Of a DNA stretch of 9,657 nt, positions 1-7,494 are shown piece after piece. The translations under genes were made by a program, and so were the position numbers. The DNA lies in the NCBI GenBank assembly GCA_003235435.1, contig QJWF01000108.1, positions 1 to 9,657 of the forward strand, given 5' to 3'. Source of the stretch: Nitrosomonadales bacterium. Its GTDB lineage: Bacteria > Pseudomonadota > Gammaproteobacteria > Burkholderiales > Gallionellaceae. The notes beneath the pieces are model-generated. The model did not search any database. It was not told the origin of the DNA and saw nothing but the letters and a program-made list of their open reading frames with translations. Positions within the stretch are counted from its first letter, which is position 1, and each line of letters begins with the position of its first letter.

Positions 1-3000
1 CATCCAGGATAAAAAACGCTCCCAGCATGGCTGCCAAACCGGTCAGTATGATCGGCTTGGCGCGAGCGCTTGCCGCAGTTATCACGGCGTGTTGCAGGTC
101 GACACCATCCCTCACCTGCAGATTTTCGAAATCAACCAGCAGTATGGAATTACGCACTATTATGCCGGCCAGTTCGATCAGTCCAATCATCGATGTCGCC
201 GTGAACTGGTTGCCCAACATTGCATGTCCGGGCATCACGCCGATGATGGTCAGCGGGATCGGCGACATGATTATCAGCGGCACAAGGTAAGACTTGAATT
301 GCGCCACAACGAGCAAGTAAATCAGCATCAGTCCGACAGCGTAAGCAATGCCCATGTCTCTGAAAGTCTCGTAGGTTACTTGCCATTCGCCATCCCATTT
401 CAGCGCATAACCTGCATACGGGTCGCTGGGTTGGCCGAAGAAATGACTCTCCAGCTTTCCGCCCTGTTCCAGTTCGTTACCGCTCACCTTGCTGTTGATG
501 GCAAACATACCGTACAACGGGCTATCCACCTTGCCCGTCATGTCGCCGAACACATACACCACAGGCAGCAGATCCTTGTGGAAGATCGGATAATCGCGTT
601 GCATTGCCACTGCCTGCACCACTTCGGAGAGTGGCACCAGCACCCCGTCACGCGCACGCACCTTGAGTTTCAATACCTCATCGAGGCTGGCACGCCGGTC
701 CGCGGACAATCCGATGCGCAATGGCGGCGCGTATTTAGCATTTTCGTCATGCAGCGTAGTGACTTCCTGGCCGGACAATGCCATGCCGATCACATCGACG
801 ATGTCGCGCGGCGCAACACCGAGCAGCGCGGCTTTACTCTGTAACACCTGCAACAGCATTTTGGGGGCGGCTTCAGTAACTGTATCATCGATCGCCACGA
901 TGTCTGCAGTCTTGCCGAATTGCTCGCGCACCTTGCCGGCAACTTTGCGCGCGCCCTGATAATCAGGCCCGTATATTTCCGCCACGATCGGTGACATTAC
1001 CGGAGGCCCGGGCGGCACTTCGACGACCTTTACCTTGGCACCCCATATCGCGGCGATCTTCTGTAGCGGTTCAAGCACCGATGTGGCGATCTCATGGCTG
1101 CTGCGGGTGCGGTGATGCTTGTCGCGCAGGTTGACCTGGATGTCTCCCTGTTCTGAAGCGCTTCGCAGATAATATTGGCGCACCAGACCGTTGAAGTTGA
1201 TCGGCGAAGCCGCTCCGGCATAGGCTTGATAATCCGTAACTTCCGGAACGGTCGCCAGATAGCCGGTGATTTCACGCAATACCGCGCCGGTTTTCTCAAG
1301 CGGGGTGCCGCTCGGCATGTCAACTACGATCTGGAATTCAGACTTGTTGTCAAACGGCAGCATTTTCAGGATTACCAGTTTCACCACTCCCAGTGAAACG
1401 GCCAGCAGCAACCCTACCAGGATCGAAGTCCATAATTTGCGCCTTGCCGGTTTGCCGTGCTCGCCGTTGAGAAATGGCCCCAGACGATCGCGAAAGAAGC
1501 GATATATCCGGGTGTCGCGTTCATCTTTCAGCTCTTCATGATGAGCGCCGGCAAAACGCAAAACCAGCCAGGGTGTGATCACGAACGCGACCGCAAGAGA
1601 GATCAGCATGCCCATGCTGGCATTGATCGGAATCGGGCTCATATATGGACCCATCAAACCGCTGACAAACGCCATCGGCAACAAGGCGGCAATCACTGTA
1701 AAGGTGGCAAGTATGGTCGGGCTGCCGACCTCATCGACCGCTTCGGGTATGATCTCCGACAGCGGCTGGTGCGACGAAAGTGCCCGTCGACGGTGGATGT
1801 TTTCTACCACCACGATCGCGTCATCAACCAGTATCCCGATCGAGAATATCAGCGCGAATAGCGATACGCGGTTCAGGGTAAATCCATATGCCCAGGACGC
1901 GAACAATGTCGCAGCCAGTGTCAGCAACACCGCGATGCCCACCACCAGCGCCTCCCGTCTGCCCATTGAAAACCATACCAGCGTGACCACGGCGGCGGTG
2001 GCGAACAACAGTTTCTGGATCAGTTTCAGTGCTTTGTCGTTTGCGGTCTCGCCATAATTGCGCGTGACGGTCACATGCACATCGTCCGGTATCACGCTGC
2101 CCTTCAGTTCATCCACCCGAACCAGCAGCTCTCTGGCGACATTCACTGCATTCGCGCCCGGCTTTTTTGTGATCGCCAAAGTCACCGCGGTGAATTCCCC
2201 GTTTGCCTCGATCTGCTTGTCCCGGGCAGACGGTCCTGTGCCTATCCACACATATTTGTCTGGTTGGTCCGCGCCATCCTGCACTTCGGCAATGTCCCTC
2301 AGGAACACCGGCTTGCCATCCGAAACACCCACCACCAGTTGTCTCACTTCACCGGCATTGCTCAAAAAGCTGCCGGTTTGCACCAGCACTTCGCGGTTGT
2401 CCCGCACCAGACTCCCGGCATTCCGCGACACGTTGGAGGATTGCAGTGACGCTCGCACGTCCTGCATGGATAGCTGGTATGCATTCATGCTTTCGGGATC
2501 CAGCAATACCCGCACCATGTGCCGCGTTCCCCCCAGTGTAGTGACTTCACGCGTGCCGGTGATACGCTTTAATTCCGTTTCGATGGCATGCGCCACGTGG
2601 GTCAATTCCAGGCTGCCGCCCAATTCCTGCTCTCGCCACAGCGTCAACGCCACTACCGGAACATCGTCGATTCCCTTGGCCTTGATGATGGGTTCTGCAA
2701 CAGCCAGTGTGGGCGGCAGCCAATCCGAATGTGATCGCACCACGTCATACAGTTTGACCAGCGAAGGCACATGCTCTTCACCGACCTTGAACTGCACGGT
2801 TATGATTGCCATGCCCGGTTGCGATACCGAATAGACATGATCCACGCCGGCGATCTGCGACAACACCTGTTCTGCCGGCGTCGCCACGGTCTGTGCGACG
2901 TCCTTGGCGGATGCGCCCGGGTAGGCGATCATCACGTTTGCCATGGTGACATTGATCTGCGGCTCTTCCTCACGCGGAGTCACCATCACCGCAAATGTGC

Positions 3001-3082
3001 CAAGCAACGCCGCAACCAATGCCAGCAATGGAGTCATCTGCGAGTGCAGAAATAATTTTGAAATGCGTCCTGAAATTCCCAT
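1..3082 (-). CDS. RND efflux pump inner-membrane subunit (HAE1/AcrB-like), 3' end cut by window edge
   Basis: This is a proton-driven export pump of the inner membrane that would work with the periplasmic adaptor encoded just upstream. The minus strand is open from the ATG at 3082 to the window edge (1027 codons, no stop), so the C-terminus is missing; AcrB-family proteins are usually about 1020-1070 residues. Visible parts: TM1 near residues 17-35, the first periplasmic porter domain to about 345, TM2-6 roughly 355-510, a second TM block starting near 552, the second porter loop, and TM8 onward from about 910. TM4 carries the proton-relay pair Asp420-Asp421 in SIGILVDDAIVVVENI. In TM10, Arg977 (AGIIVRNSILLVDF) stands where AcrB has Lys940; Arg1007 and Thr1014 align with AcrB Arg971 and Thr978. 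The DD motif argues against a CzcA-type metal pump, but the substrate cannot be read. The gap to the adaptor gene is 65 bp, with a distant AGGA 11 nt before the ATG. No outer-membrane channel gene is in the window; it may lie beyond the left edge or be supplied from elsewhere. Confidence 0.95.
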   Translation of the reverse strand, partial: MGISGRISKLFLHSQMTPLLALVAALLGTFAVMVTPREEEPQINVTMANVMIAYPGASAKDVAQTVATPAEQVLSQIAGVDHVYSVSQPGMAIITVQFKVGEEHVPSLVKLYDVVRSHSDWLPPTLAVAEPIIKAKGIDDVPVVALTLWREQELGGSLELTHVAHAIETELKRITGTREVTTLGGTRHMVRVLLDPESMNAYQLSMQDVRASLQSSNVSRNAGSLVRDNREVLVQTGSFLSNAGEVRQLVVGVSDGKPVFLRDIAEVQDGADQPDKYVWIGTGPSARDKQIEANGEFTAVTLAITKKPGANAVNVARELLVRVDELKGSVIPDDVHVTVTRNYGETANDKALKLIQKLLFATAAVVTLVWFSMGRREALVVGIAVLLTLAATLFASWAYGFTLNRVSLFALIFSIGILVDDAIVVVENIHRRRALSSHQPLSEIIPEAVDEVGSPTILATFTVIAALLPMAFVSGLMGPYMSPIPINASMGMLISLAVAFVITPWLVLRFAGAHHEELKDERDTRIYRFFRDRLGPFLNGEHGKPARRKLWTSILVGLLLAVSLGVVKLVILKMLPFDNKSEFQIVVDMPSGTPLEKTGAVLREITGYLATVPEVTDYQAYAGAASPINFNGLVRQYYLRSASEQGDIQVNLRDKHHRTRSSHEIATSVLEPLQKIAAIWGAKVKVVEVPPGPPVMSPIVAEIYGPDYQGARKVAGKVREQFGKTADIVAIDDTVTEAAPKMLLQVLQSKAALLGVAPRDIVDVIGMALSGQEVTTLHDENAKYAPPLRIGLSADRRASLDEVLKLKVRARDGVLVPLSEVVQAVAMQRDYPIFHKDLLPVVYVFGDMTGKVDSPLYGMFAINSKVSGNELEQGGKLESHFFGQPSDPYAGYALKWDGEWQVTYETFRDMGIAYAVGLMLIYLLVVAQFKSYLVPLIIMSPIPLTIIGVMPGHAMLGNQFTATSMIGLIELAGIIVRNSILLVDFENLQVRDGVDLQHAVITAASARAKPIILTGLAAMLGAFFILD

Positions 3083-3147
3083 GATTATTTGAATCCTGAA
3101 CTTGACGATTGAAACCCTTGGGACCCCTGTCCACCAGGCTCAGTTTG

Positions 3148-4170
3148 TCAATCTTTGCTGATACCTGCCTTGATCGGATCCAGAGCCACTTTTTCCCCGG
3201 GATTCAGTCCTGCCAATACCTCCACTGAACCATTGGCCGTCGTTTCGCCCAATCTCACCTGGCGCAGTTTGACACCGCCCTTTTCATCGACGACATATAC
3301 CGCGACCACTTCACTGCGTCGCAATATCGCACTAAGGGGTATCACCAATTTGTTTGCTTTGCCCACGACAAAGTGCGCTCGCACAAACATACCCGGGTAC
3401 ACGCCCTGTTCATCTTTGGGAAGATATACGCGCACCTGAGTGCTGTGTGTACGCGCATCAGCAAGCGGCTGTACAATTGTCGAAGCAGCCTTGACCCACC
3501 GGTTCAATGACGGCATTTCCACCACGACTTTTGGGTTCGGACCGATCTCTGATAGCTTGTACTGCGGAACGCTCACCACCACGCGCATCTCGGCCGGGTC
3601 GAAACCGACCATCATCGGTTTGCCCGGAGTAACCATTTCCCCCACTTCGACCAGTCGCGCCGCAACTACACCGCTATAGGGCGCAACAACCGCGCTATAG
3701 CCATGTGCCAGGCTGGCCTGGCCAACGCCTGCTTCACTTGCGGCGGCCTGAGCCCGTGCCACCTGGTAATCCGCCTGAGCTTTGTCCAGCGCGGACTGGC
3801 TGATGAACTTTTGTTCGAACAATTGCTTGGACCGCTCGTAATTGGCCTTTGCGTTCTGCAGAGTGGCCTGTGCCTGCAATACTTGCGCATTGCTGCTCGC
3901 CAGTGCTTGTGCAGTCTCGCGCTCATCGATGCGCAGTATCACCTGGCCCTTGTTGACCCTGCTCCCGACATCGAAATTGATCTCTTTGATACGCCCGCTG
4001 ATTTGCGCAGAAACGGTAGATTGGCGTGTCGCCTCAACCAAGCCCTCGACACTATAGGTCTGCTCTACTTCGCGATACTGTACTGAAGCCACTTGGAGTT
4101 GTTCGGCCGCATGAGCATTTGCCAAACAAAACAGCAGGGAATATATCCATGATTTGTTCAAAGTATTCAC
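3148..4170 (-). CDS. RND efflux periplasmic adaptor subunit (membrane fusion protein)
   Basis: This 340-residue adaptor would bridge the RND pump to an outer-membrane channel. A Sec-type signal peptide (hydrophobic core near residues 9-18, likely cleavage after AHA-A around 20-22) has no convincing lipobox, so a soluble or peripheral periplasmic protein is more likely than a lipoprotein. The two lipoyl halves sit near residues 50-81 (VSAQISGRIKEINFDVGSRV) and 157-187 (VVAPYSGVVAARLVEVGEMV). They flank a coiled-coil hairpin at about 85-155 rich in Ala, Gln and Lys. The beta-barrel and membrane-proximal domains follow (IPLSAILRR near 276-284). The start is GTG at 4170, because an in-frame TGA lies just upstream and no ATG is available; no clear Shine-Dalgarno is seen, so TTG at codon 4 is possible. 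A promoter and palindrome lie immediately upstream, so the gene can be transcribed separately from the repressor gene. The pump gene follows on the same strand, so they are almost certainly co-transcribed. Confidence 0.93.
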   Translation of the reverse strand: MNTLNKSWIYSLLFCLANAHAAEQLQVASVQYREVEQTYSVEGLVEATRQSTVSAQISGRIKEINFDVGSRVNKGQVILRIDERETAQALASSNAQVLQAQATLQNAKANYERSKQLFEQKFISQSALDKAQADYQVARAQAAASEAGVGQASLAHGYSAVVAPYSGVVAARLVEVGEMVTPGKPMMVGFDPAEMRVVVSVPQYKLSEIGPNPKVVVEMPSLNRWVKAASTIVQPLADARTHSTQVRVYLPKDEQGVYPGMFVRAHFVVGKANKLVIPLSAILRRSEVVAVYVVDEKGGVKLRQVRLGETTANGSVEVLAGLNPGEKVALDPIKAGISKD

Positions 4171-4184
4171 CCCATTTAAAATTC

Positions 4185-4202
4185 AGAATATAAGTATATT
4201 CT
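4185..4202. promoter_or_regulatory. Palindromic operator candidate overlapping the efflux -10
   Basis: AGAATATA-AG-TATATTCT is a perfect inverted repeat with 8-bp arms and a 2-bp centre. It covers the whole -10 hexamer of the efflux promoter, so a dimeric protein bound here would block RNA polymerase. ArsR-family dimers bind AT-rich palindromes of this kind, and an AT-rich box over the -10 has been described for BigR. The gene immediately upstream encodes an ArsR-family protein, which makes it the natural candidate ligand; that assignment is inference. Confidence 0.6.
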
Positions 4203-4221
4203 AATATATACTGGAGGTCAA
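4193..4221 (-). promoter_or_regulatory. Sigma70-like promoter of the efflux genes
   Basis: On the minus strand, TTGACC (plus 4216-4221) is separated by exactly 17 nt from TATACT (plus 4193-4198). Each hexamer matches consensus at 5 of 6 positions. Transcription would begin near 4185-4187, giving a very short leader of about 15 nt before the GTG of the adaptor gene. The promoter lies in the 54-bp gap after the repressor gene, so adaptor and pump need not depend on the repressor's own promoter. The -10 lies inside the palindrome at 4185-4202. Confidence 0.7.
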
Positions 4222-4224
4222 CCT

Positions 4225-4527
4225 TTAAATTACGCAAAATACGTCACGCATCATCCCGACGAGTTTCAGGGTGCGCAAATCGCCGATGCGATAAAAGACC
4301 CTGTTCGCATCCTTGCGAGTAGCCAAAACGCCCTTGTCGCGCAAAATAGCAAGGTGCTGGGAAATATTGCTCTGGGTTGTGCCTACCTGATCTACGATCT
4401 CCTGGACGCTGATTTCCTGATCTCCCAGCACACATAGTATTTTCAGCCGAAGCGGATGTGCGATCGCCTTGATGGCCTGCGCGGCCTGCTGTATATCTTC
4501 ATCTCTGTCTATCAGTTTGTTTGCCAT
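4225..4527 (-). CDS. ArsR-family winged-helix repressor with a BigR/SqrR-like cysteine pair
   Basis: This 100-residue DNA-binding repressor has the standard ArsR layout: alpha-1/2 with AIAHPLRLKILCVL (residues 21-34), recognition helix region TTQSNISQHLAILRDKGVL (50-68), and the wing with ATRKDANRVFYRI (69-81). The classical ArsR metal motif ELCVCDL is absent. The only cysteines are Cys32 in helix 2 and Cys98 in the last helix (RDVFCVI), 66 residues apart. BigR (42/108), SqrR (41/107) and HlyU (38/104) have the same spacing and contexts, and in them the pair forms a disulfide or polysulfide bridge that releases DNA. A sulfane-sulfur/redox sensor is therefore more likely than an arsenic or zinc sensor. 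The ATG at 4527 has a GTGAG ribosome-binding site 5 nt upstream. The gene precedes the adaptor and pump on the same strand with a 54-bp gap holding a palindromic promoter, and is divergent from gpmI. No persulfide dioxygenase, SQR or rhodanese gene is in the window. Confidence 0.92.
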   Translation of the reverse strand: MANKLIDRDEDIQQAAQAIKAIAHPLRLKILCVLGDQEISVQEIVDQVGTTQSNISQHLAILRDKGVLATRKDANRVFYRIGDLRTLKLVGMMRDVFCVI

Positions 4528-4577
4528 ATTTGCTCACAGGATAATCATGCTCACCATGCATTGAATGAATTTATAGA

Positions 4578-4591
4578 TGCACGGCCGTGCA
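4578..4591. promoter_or_regulatory. Perfect 14-bp palindrome in the divergent intergenic region
   Basis: TGCACGGCCGTGCA is perfectly self-complementary and lies between the divergent repressor gene and gpmI. On the minus strand it sits just upstream of TATAAA (plus 4571-4576 region), a possible -10 of the repressor gene, so it may be an operator or activator site. It is GC-rich and unlike the palindrome at 4185-4202, so a different protein would be expected. A perfect 14-mer is expected by chance roughly once per 16 kb, so the position is what makes it notable. Confidence 0.35.
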
Positions 4592-4634
4592 ACAATCGCA
4601 GGGCACCTCATTAGATGAAGCCGGACAATTCGGC

Positions 4635-4640
4635 TAGAAT
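4635..4640 (+). promoter_or_regulatory. Candidate -10 of gpmI promoter
   Basis: TAGAAT in the context CGGCTAGAATGC resembles a betaproteobacterial -10. No good -35 is found 16-18 bp upstream. Transcription would start near 4647, giving a leader of about 34 nt before the ATG at 4681. If correct, it rules out the in-frame ATG at 4615 as the start codon. A second AT-rich -10-like hexamer, TATATT at 4667-4672, is too close to the ATG unless the message is nearly leaderless. Confidence 0.35.
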
Positions 4641-4680
4641 GCAACTTCATCAAATTACCATCTGCTTATATTCTACATCA

Positions 4681-6228
4681 ATGAACGTCACTCCTGTATT
4701 ACTGCTCATCCTTGACGGTTTTGGCTATCGCGAGGATCCGGATCACAATGCTATTTTGGCCGCCCGAAAACCGAATTGGGATAAATTGTGGAAAGATTAT
4801 CCCCATACCTTGATCAATGCCTCGGAAAAATTCGTCGGTTTACCGTCGCTTCAAATGGGCAACTCCGAAGTTGGCCATCTCAACATAGGTGCAGGTCGTG
4901 TCGTATATCAGGACCTAAGCAGAGTCGATCTGGAAATCGAGGATGGCAGCTTCTTCACCAATCCGGCATTGACCAAGGCAGTTTCATCGGCAAAGCAGCT
5001 TGACAGCGCACTGCATATCATGGGGTTGCTTTCGCCCGGAGGTGTGCACAGCCACGAAAGCCATATCCTTGCCATGCTGGAGATGGCTGCGCGCAACGGT
5101 TTGAAGAAAGTCTATCTGCATGCCTTCCTCGACGGCCGAGACACGCCACCCAAGAGCGCTTCGCAATCGTTAAATATGTTGCATGAAAAATGTTCCGCAT
5201 TAAAAACGGGTCGGATTGCGAGCATTATCGGGCGTTATTATGCGATGGACAGGGACAATCGATGGGAGCGCGTTCAGCCGGCTTATGAATTGCTTGTGCA
5301 AGGCAAGGCCGAGTTCACTGCGAATGACGCCTTGAGCGCACTCAAGTCCGCTTACGAACGCGGCGAGTCTGACGAGTTCGTCAAACCAACCGCCATTGTT
5401 CCCAATGGCTCAAAGGCAGCTGTGATGCAGGATGGCGACGCAGTCGTGTTCATGAATTTCCGGGCCGACCGCGCCCGGGAAATCACCCGGGCTATTACTG
5501 ACAACGCTTTCAGCAATTTCAAGCGCGCCATCGTTCCAAAATTATCCTGTTTCGTTACGCTCAGCCGTTATGGCGACGATTTCGATCTGCCCTGCGCTTA
5601 TACCCCGGAAACCATACACAACGGATTTGGGGAATATGTTTCCAGCCTTGGCTTGAAGCAATTGCGTATCGCCGAAACCGAAAAATACGCGCATGTCACT
5701 TACTTCTTCAACGGCGGCAGGGAACAACCTTATGCCGGAGAAGACCGCATTCTTGTGCCATCGCCCAAGGTCGCCACCTACGACCTTAAGCCTGAAATGA
5801 GCGCATACGAGGTGACCGATAAACTTGAAGAGGCCATTCTGGGTCGAAAATATCATGCAATCATCTGCAACTATGCCAACGGTGACATGGTCGGCCACAG
5901 CGGCAACATGGATGCAGCTACCAAAGCAATTGAAGCGCTGGATACGTGCATCGGTCGTGTGGTCAAAGCAATGCTCTCCGTGGGCGGCGAAGTAATCATT
6001 ACCGCAGACCACGGCAACGCGGAACAAATGATCGATCGCGCAACGAATCAGGCTCATACCGCACACACTCTTAATCCGGTGCCGTTCCTGTACATCGGTC
6101 GAAAAGCAACACTTTCAAATGGTGGGGCACTGCGCGATCTTGCACCCAGCCTGTTGACCATGATGGGCTTGCCCCAACCTGCGGAAATGACCGGACACAG
6201 CCTGATCCAGATGACAGGGGACAGATGA
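4681..6228 (+). CDS. gpmI: 2,3-bisphosphoglycerate-independent phosphoglycerate mutase
   Basis: This cytoplasmic Mn-dependent enzyme interconverts 3- and 2-phosphoglycerate in glycolysis and gluconeogenesis. From the ATG at 4681 it is 515 residues, the usual family length. That start puts metal-binding Asp12 (LILDGFG) and the phosphorylated Ser62 ([11 protein letters not shown]) at the family numbering. The substrate-binding insert follows with [33 protein letters not shown] and NFRADRARE. The phosphatase domain returns with [25 protein letters not shown] and [10 protein letters not shown], which carry the remaining metal ligands, and AHTLNPVPF. An in-frame ATG at 4615 would add 22 residues, but they resemble no family N-terminus and lie upstream of the candidate -10. 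No Shine-Dalgarno is evident before 4681. The gene is divergent from the repressor and opens a plus-strand operon; its stop overlaps the next start. Confidence 0.97.
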   Translation: MNVTPVLLLILDGFGYREDPDHNAILAARKPNWDKLWKDYPHTLINASEKFVGLPSLQMGNSEVGHLNIGAGRVVYQDLSRVDLEIEDGSFFTNPALTKAVSSAKQLDSALHIMGLLSPGGVHSHESHILAMLEMAARNGLKKVYLHAFLDGRDTPPKSASQSLNMLHEKCSALKTGRIASIIGRYYAMDRDNRWERVQPAYELLVQGKAEFTANDALSALKSAYERGESDEFVKPTAIVPNGSKAAVMQDGDAVVFMNFRADRAREITRAITDNAFSNFKRAIVPKLSCFVTLSRYGDDFDLPCAYTPETIHNGFGEYVSSLGLKQLRIAETEKYAHVTYFFNGGREQPYAGEDRILVPSPKVATYDLKPEMSAYEVTDKLEEAILGRKYHAIICNYANGDMVGHSGNMDAATKAIEALDTCIGRVVKAMLSVGGEVIITADHGNAEQMIDRATNQAHTAHTLNPVPFLYIGRKATLSNGGALRDLAPSLLTMMGLPQPAEMTGHSLIQMTGDR

Positions 6229-7487
6229 CGAGGGGAAAATTGTCATCTGAATATGTCGCTTCCGAGGGACAGAAAATAGAGAACGAAAGTCTGTTTTTCG
6301 TTTGGCTTCGCAGCGGCTTTTTCCTGTTTTTTTCAGTCTTCAGCCTCCAGGTTTCCACCTTCTGTTTTGCAGCCGATTCCGACCGGCAGGAGGAACTGGA
6401 AAACCTGCGTAAACGCATTGCCGCTATGCAGCTCGAAATGGAAAAGACCAGCGAGACGAAATCGGAAGCAGCTGATGCATTGCGTGAATCGGAGCGGGCG
6501 ATCAGCAATATCAATCGCAAGCTTTCCAGGCTCGCCGCACGGCAGCGTGAAGCCGATCACAAGCTCGGCACGCTTCAGGAACAACAGCAAAAATTGAATG
6601 AAGACATTGACCGTCAGCAGGCGTTGCTCGGCAAACTGCTGTATCAGCAATATCTAGGCGGCAAGCAGGAATATCTCAAACTGTTGCTAAACAACCAGGA
6701 TCCAAACCAGGTAGCGCGCCACCTGCATTATTACCGGTACATCGCCCGAAACCGTGCAGTCTGGCTTGCCTCCTTGCGGGACGATCTTGCCGAGCTGGAA
6801 GCAGTCGGCATTGCGGCGCGCGAGCAGCGCACAGAGCTCGCTTCATTGCGCTCAGAACAAGCGGTGCAAAAGAAGTCTCTGGAGAAGGAGAAGCACTCCA
6901 GGCAACGGATGCTGAGCAAGATATCTTTTCAGCTTCGCCAACAGCGTCGCGAGATCAGCCGTTTGCAACGCGATGAGAACCGCTTGGCGCAATTGGTTGA
7001 AAAAATCGCCGAGATGCTCGCCCAGCCCAAATCAAAATCCCTGTTCCGCAATGAAAACCTTCCTGACAACCGGCTTGACGGCAATCCATTCGGTCAACTC
7101 AAGGGAAAACTTGCGCTTCCGGTCAGAGGAGAGATCGCCAACAGGTTCGGAGCACCACGGCCCGAAAGTTCTGTTAAATGGAAAGGATTGTTCCTAAGAA
7201 CTTCCAGCGGACAAACTGTCAAAGCAATCGCTGCCGGACAGGTGGTGTTCGCAGATTGGCTTCGAGGTTTCGGAAACCTGCTTATTATCGACCATGGCGA
7301 CGGCTATATGAGTTTGTATGGCAACAATGAAACTCTCTACAAGGAAGTAGGAGATATATTGCGAGGCGGCGATGCCATTGCAACGGTTGGCAACAGCGGC
7401 GGCAATGAGAATTTCGGTTTATACTTCGAATTGCGCCATAAGAGCAAACCGCTCGACCCTTTAAAGTGGCTGGCAAAACAACATTGA
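6225..7487 (+). CDS. envC: Murein hydrolase activator EnvC (coiled coil plus degenerate LytM/M23 domain)
   Basis: This periplasmic division factor would switch on septal amidases (AmiA/B/C type) so that daughter-cell peptidoglycan is split. A 420-residue product begins at an ATG overlapping the gpmI stop (ATGA), with AGGGG just upstream. The signal peptide core is near residues 23-49 (FCFA-AD), after an unusually long polar n-region; a TTG at 6240, 5 nt behind another AGGGG, would give a shorter one. A long Glu/Gln/Arg-rich coiled coil fills about 52-265. The LytM domain is at about 292-416. It lacks active M23 metal ligands: KWKGLFL replaces the HxGxD site, YGNN stands where active enzymes have YAHL, and GLYFELR replaces the HxH motif. 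These losses are typical of EnvC, so it should activate rather than cut. ctpA starts 7 bp downstream. Confidence 0.93.
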   Translation: MTRGKLSSEYVASEGQKIENESLFFVWLRSGFFLFFSVFSLQVSTFCFAADSDRQEELENLRKRIAAMQLEMEKTSETKSEAADALRESERAISNINRKLSRLAARQREADHKLGTLQEQQQKLNEDIDRQQALLGKLLYQQYLGGKQEYLKLLLNNQDPNQVARHLHYYRYIARNRAVWLASLRDDLAELEAVGIAAREQRTELASLRSEQAVQKKSLEKEKHSRQRMLSKISFQLRQQRREISRLQRDENRLAQLVEKIAEMLAQPKSKSLFRNENLPDNRLDGNPFGQLKGKLALPVRGEIANRFGAPRPESSVKWKGLFLRTSSGQTVKAIAAGQVVFADWLRGFGNLLIIDHGDGYMSLYGNNETLYKEVGDILRGGDAIATVGNSGGNENFGLYFELRHKSKPLDPLKWLAKQH

Positions 7488-7494
7488 GGAAATT

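Noticed and set aside
89..844. Plus-strand open frame of 251 codons
   Set aside because: It lies antisense to the RND pump gene, its translation is rich in His, Gln and Arg with no recognisable domain, and the minus strand gives a continuous, motif-bearing pump.
2058..2834. Plus-strand open frame of 258 codons
   Set aside because: Also antisense to the pump gene; the Ser/Thr/Cys-rich translation is typical of a shadow frame.
4225..4527. Arsenic-sensing ArsR and an arsenic-resistance operon
   Set aside because: The ELCVCDL metal motif is absent, and no arsenate reductase or ArsB/Acr3 pump accompanies it.
5542..6066. Minus-strand open frame of 174 codons
   Set aside because: It is a shadow of the gpmI phosphatase domain, whose catalytic motifs are all on the plus strand.
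7096..7475. Active M23 zinc endopeptidase
   Set aside because: The HxGxD, YAHL and HxH metal-ligand motifs are all replaced, which fits an EnvC activator rather than a hydrolase.
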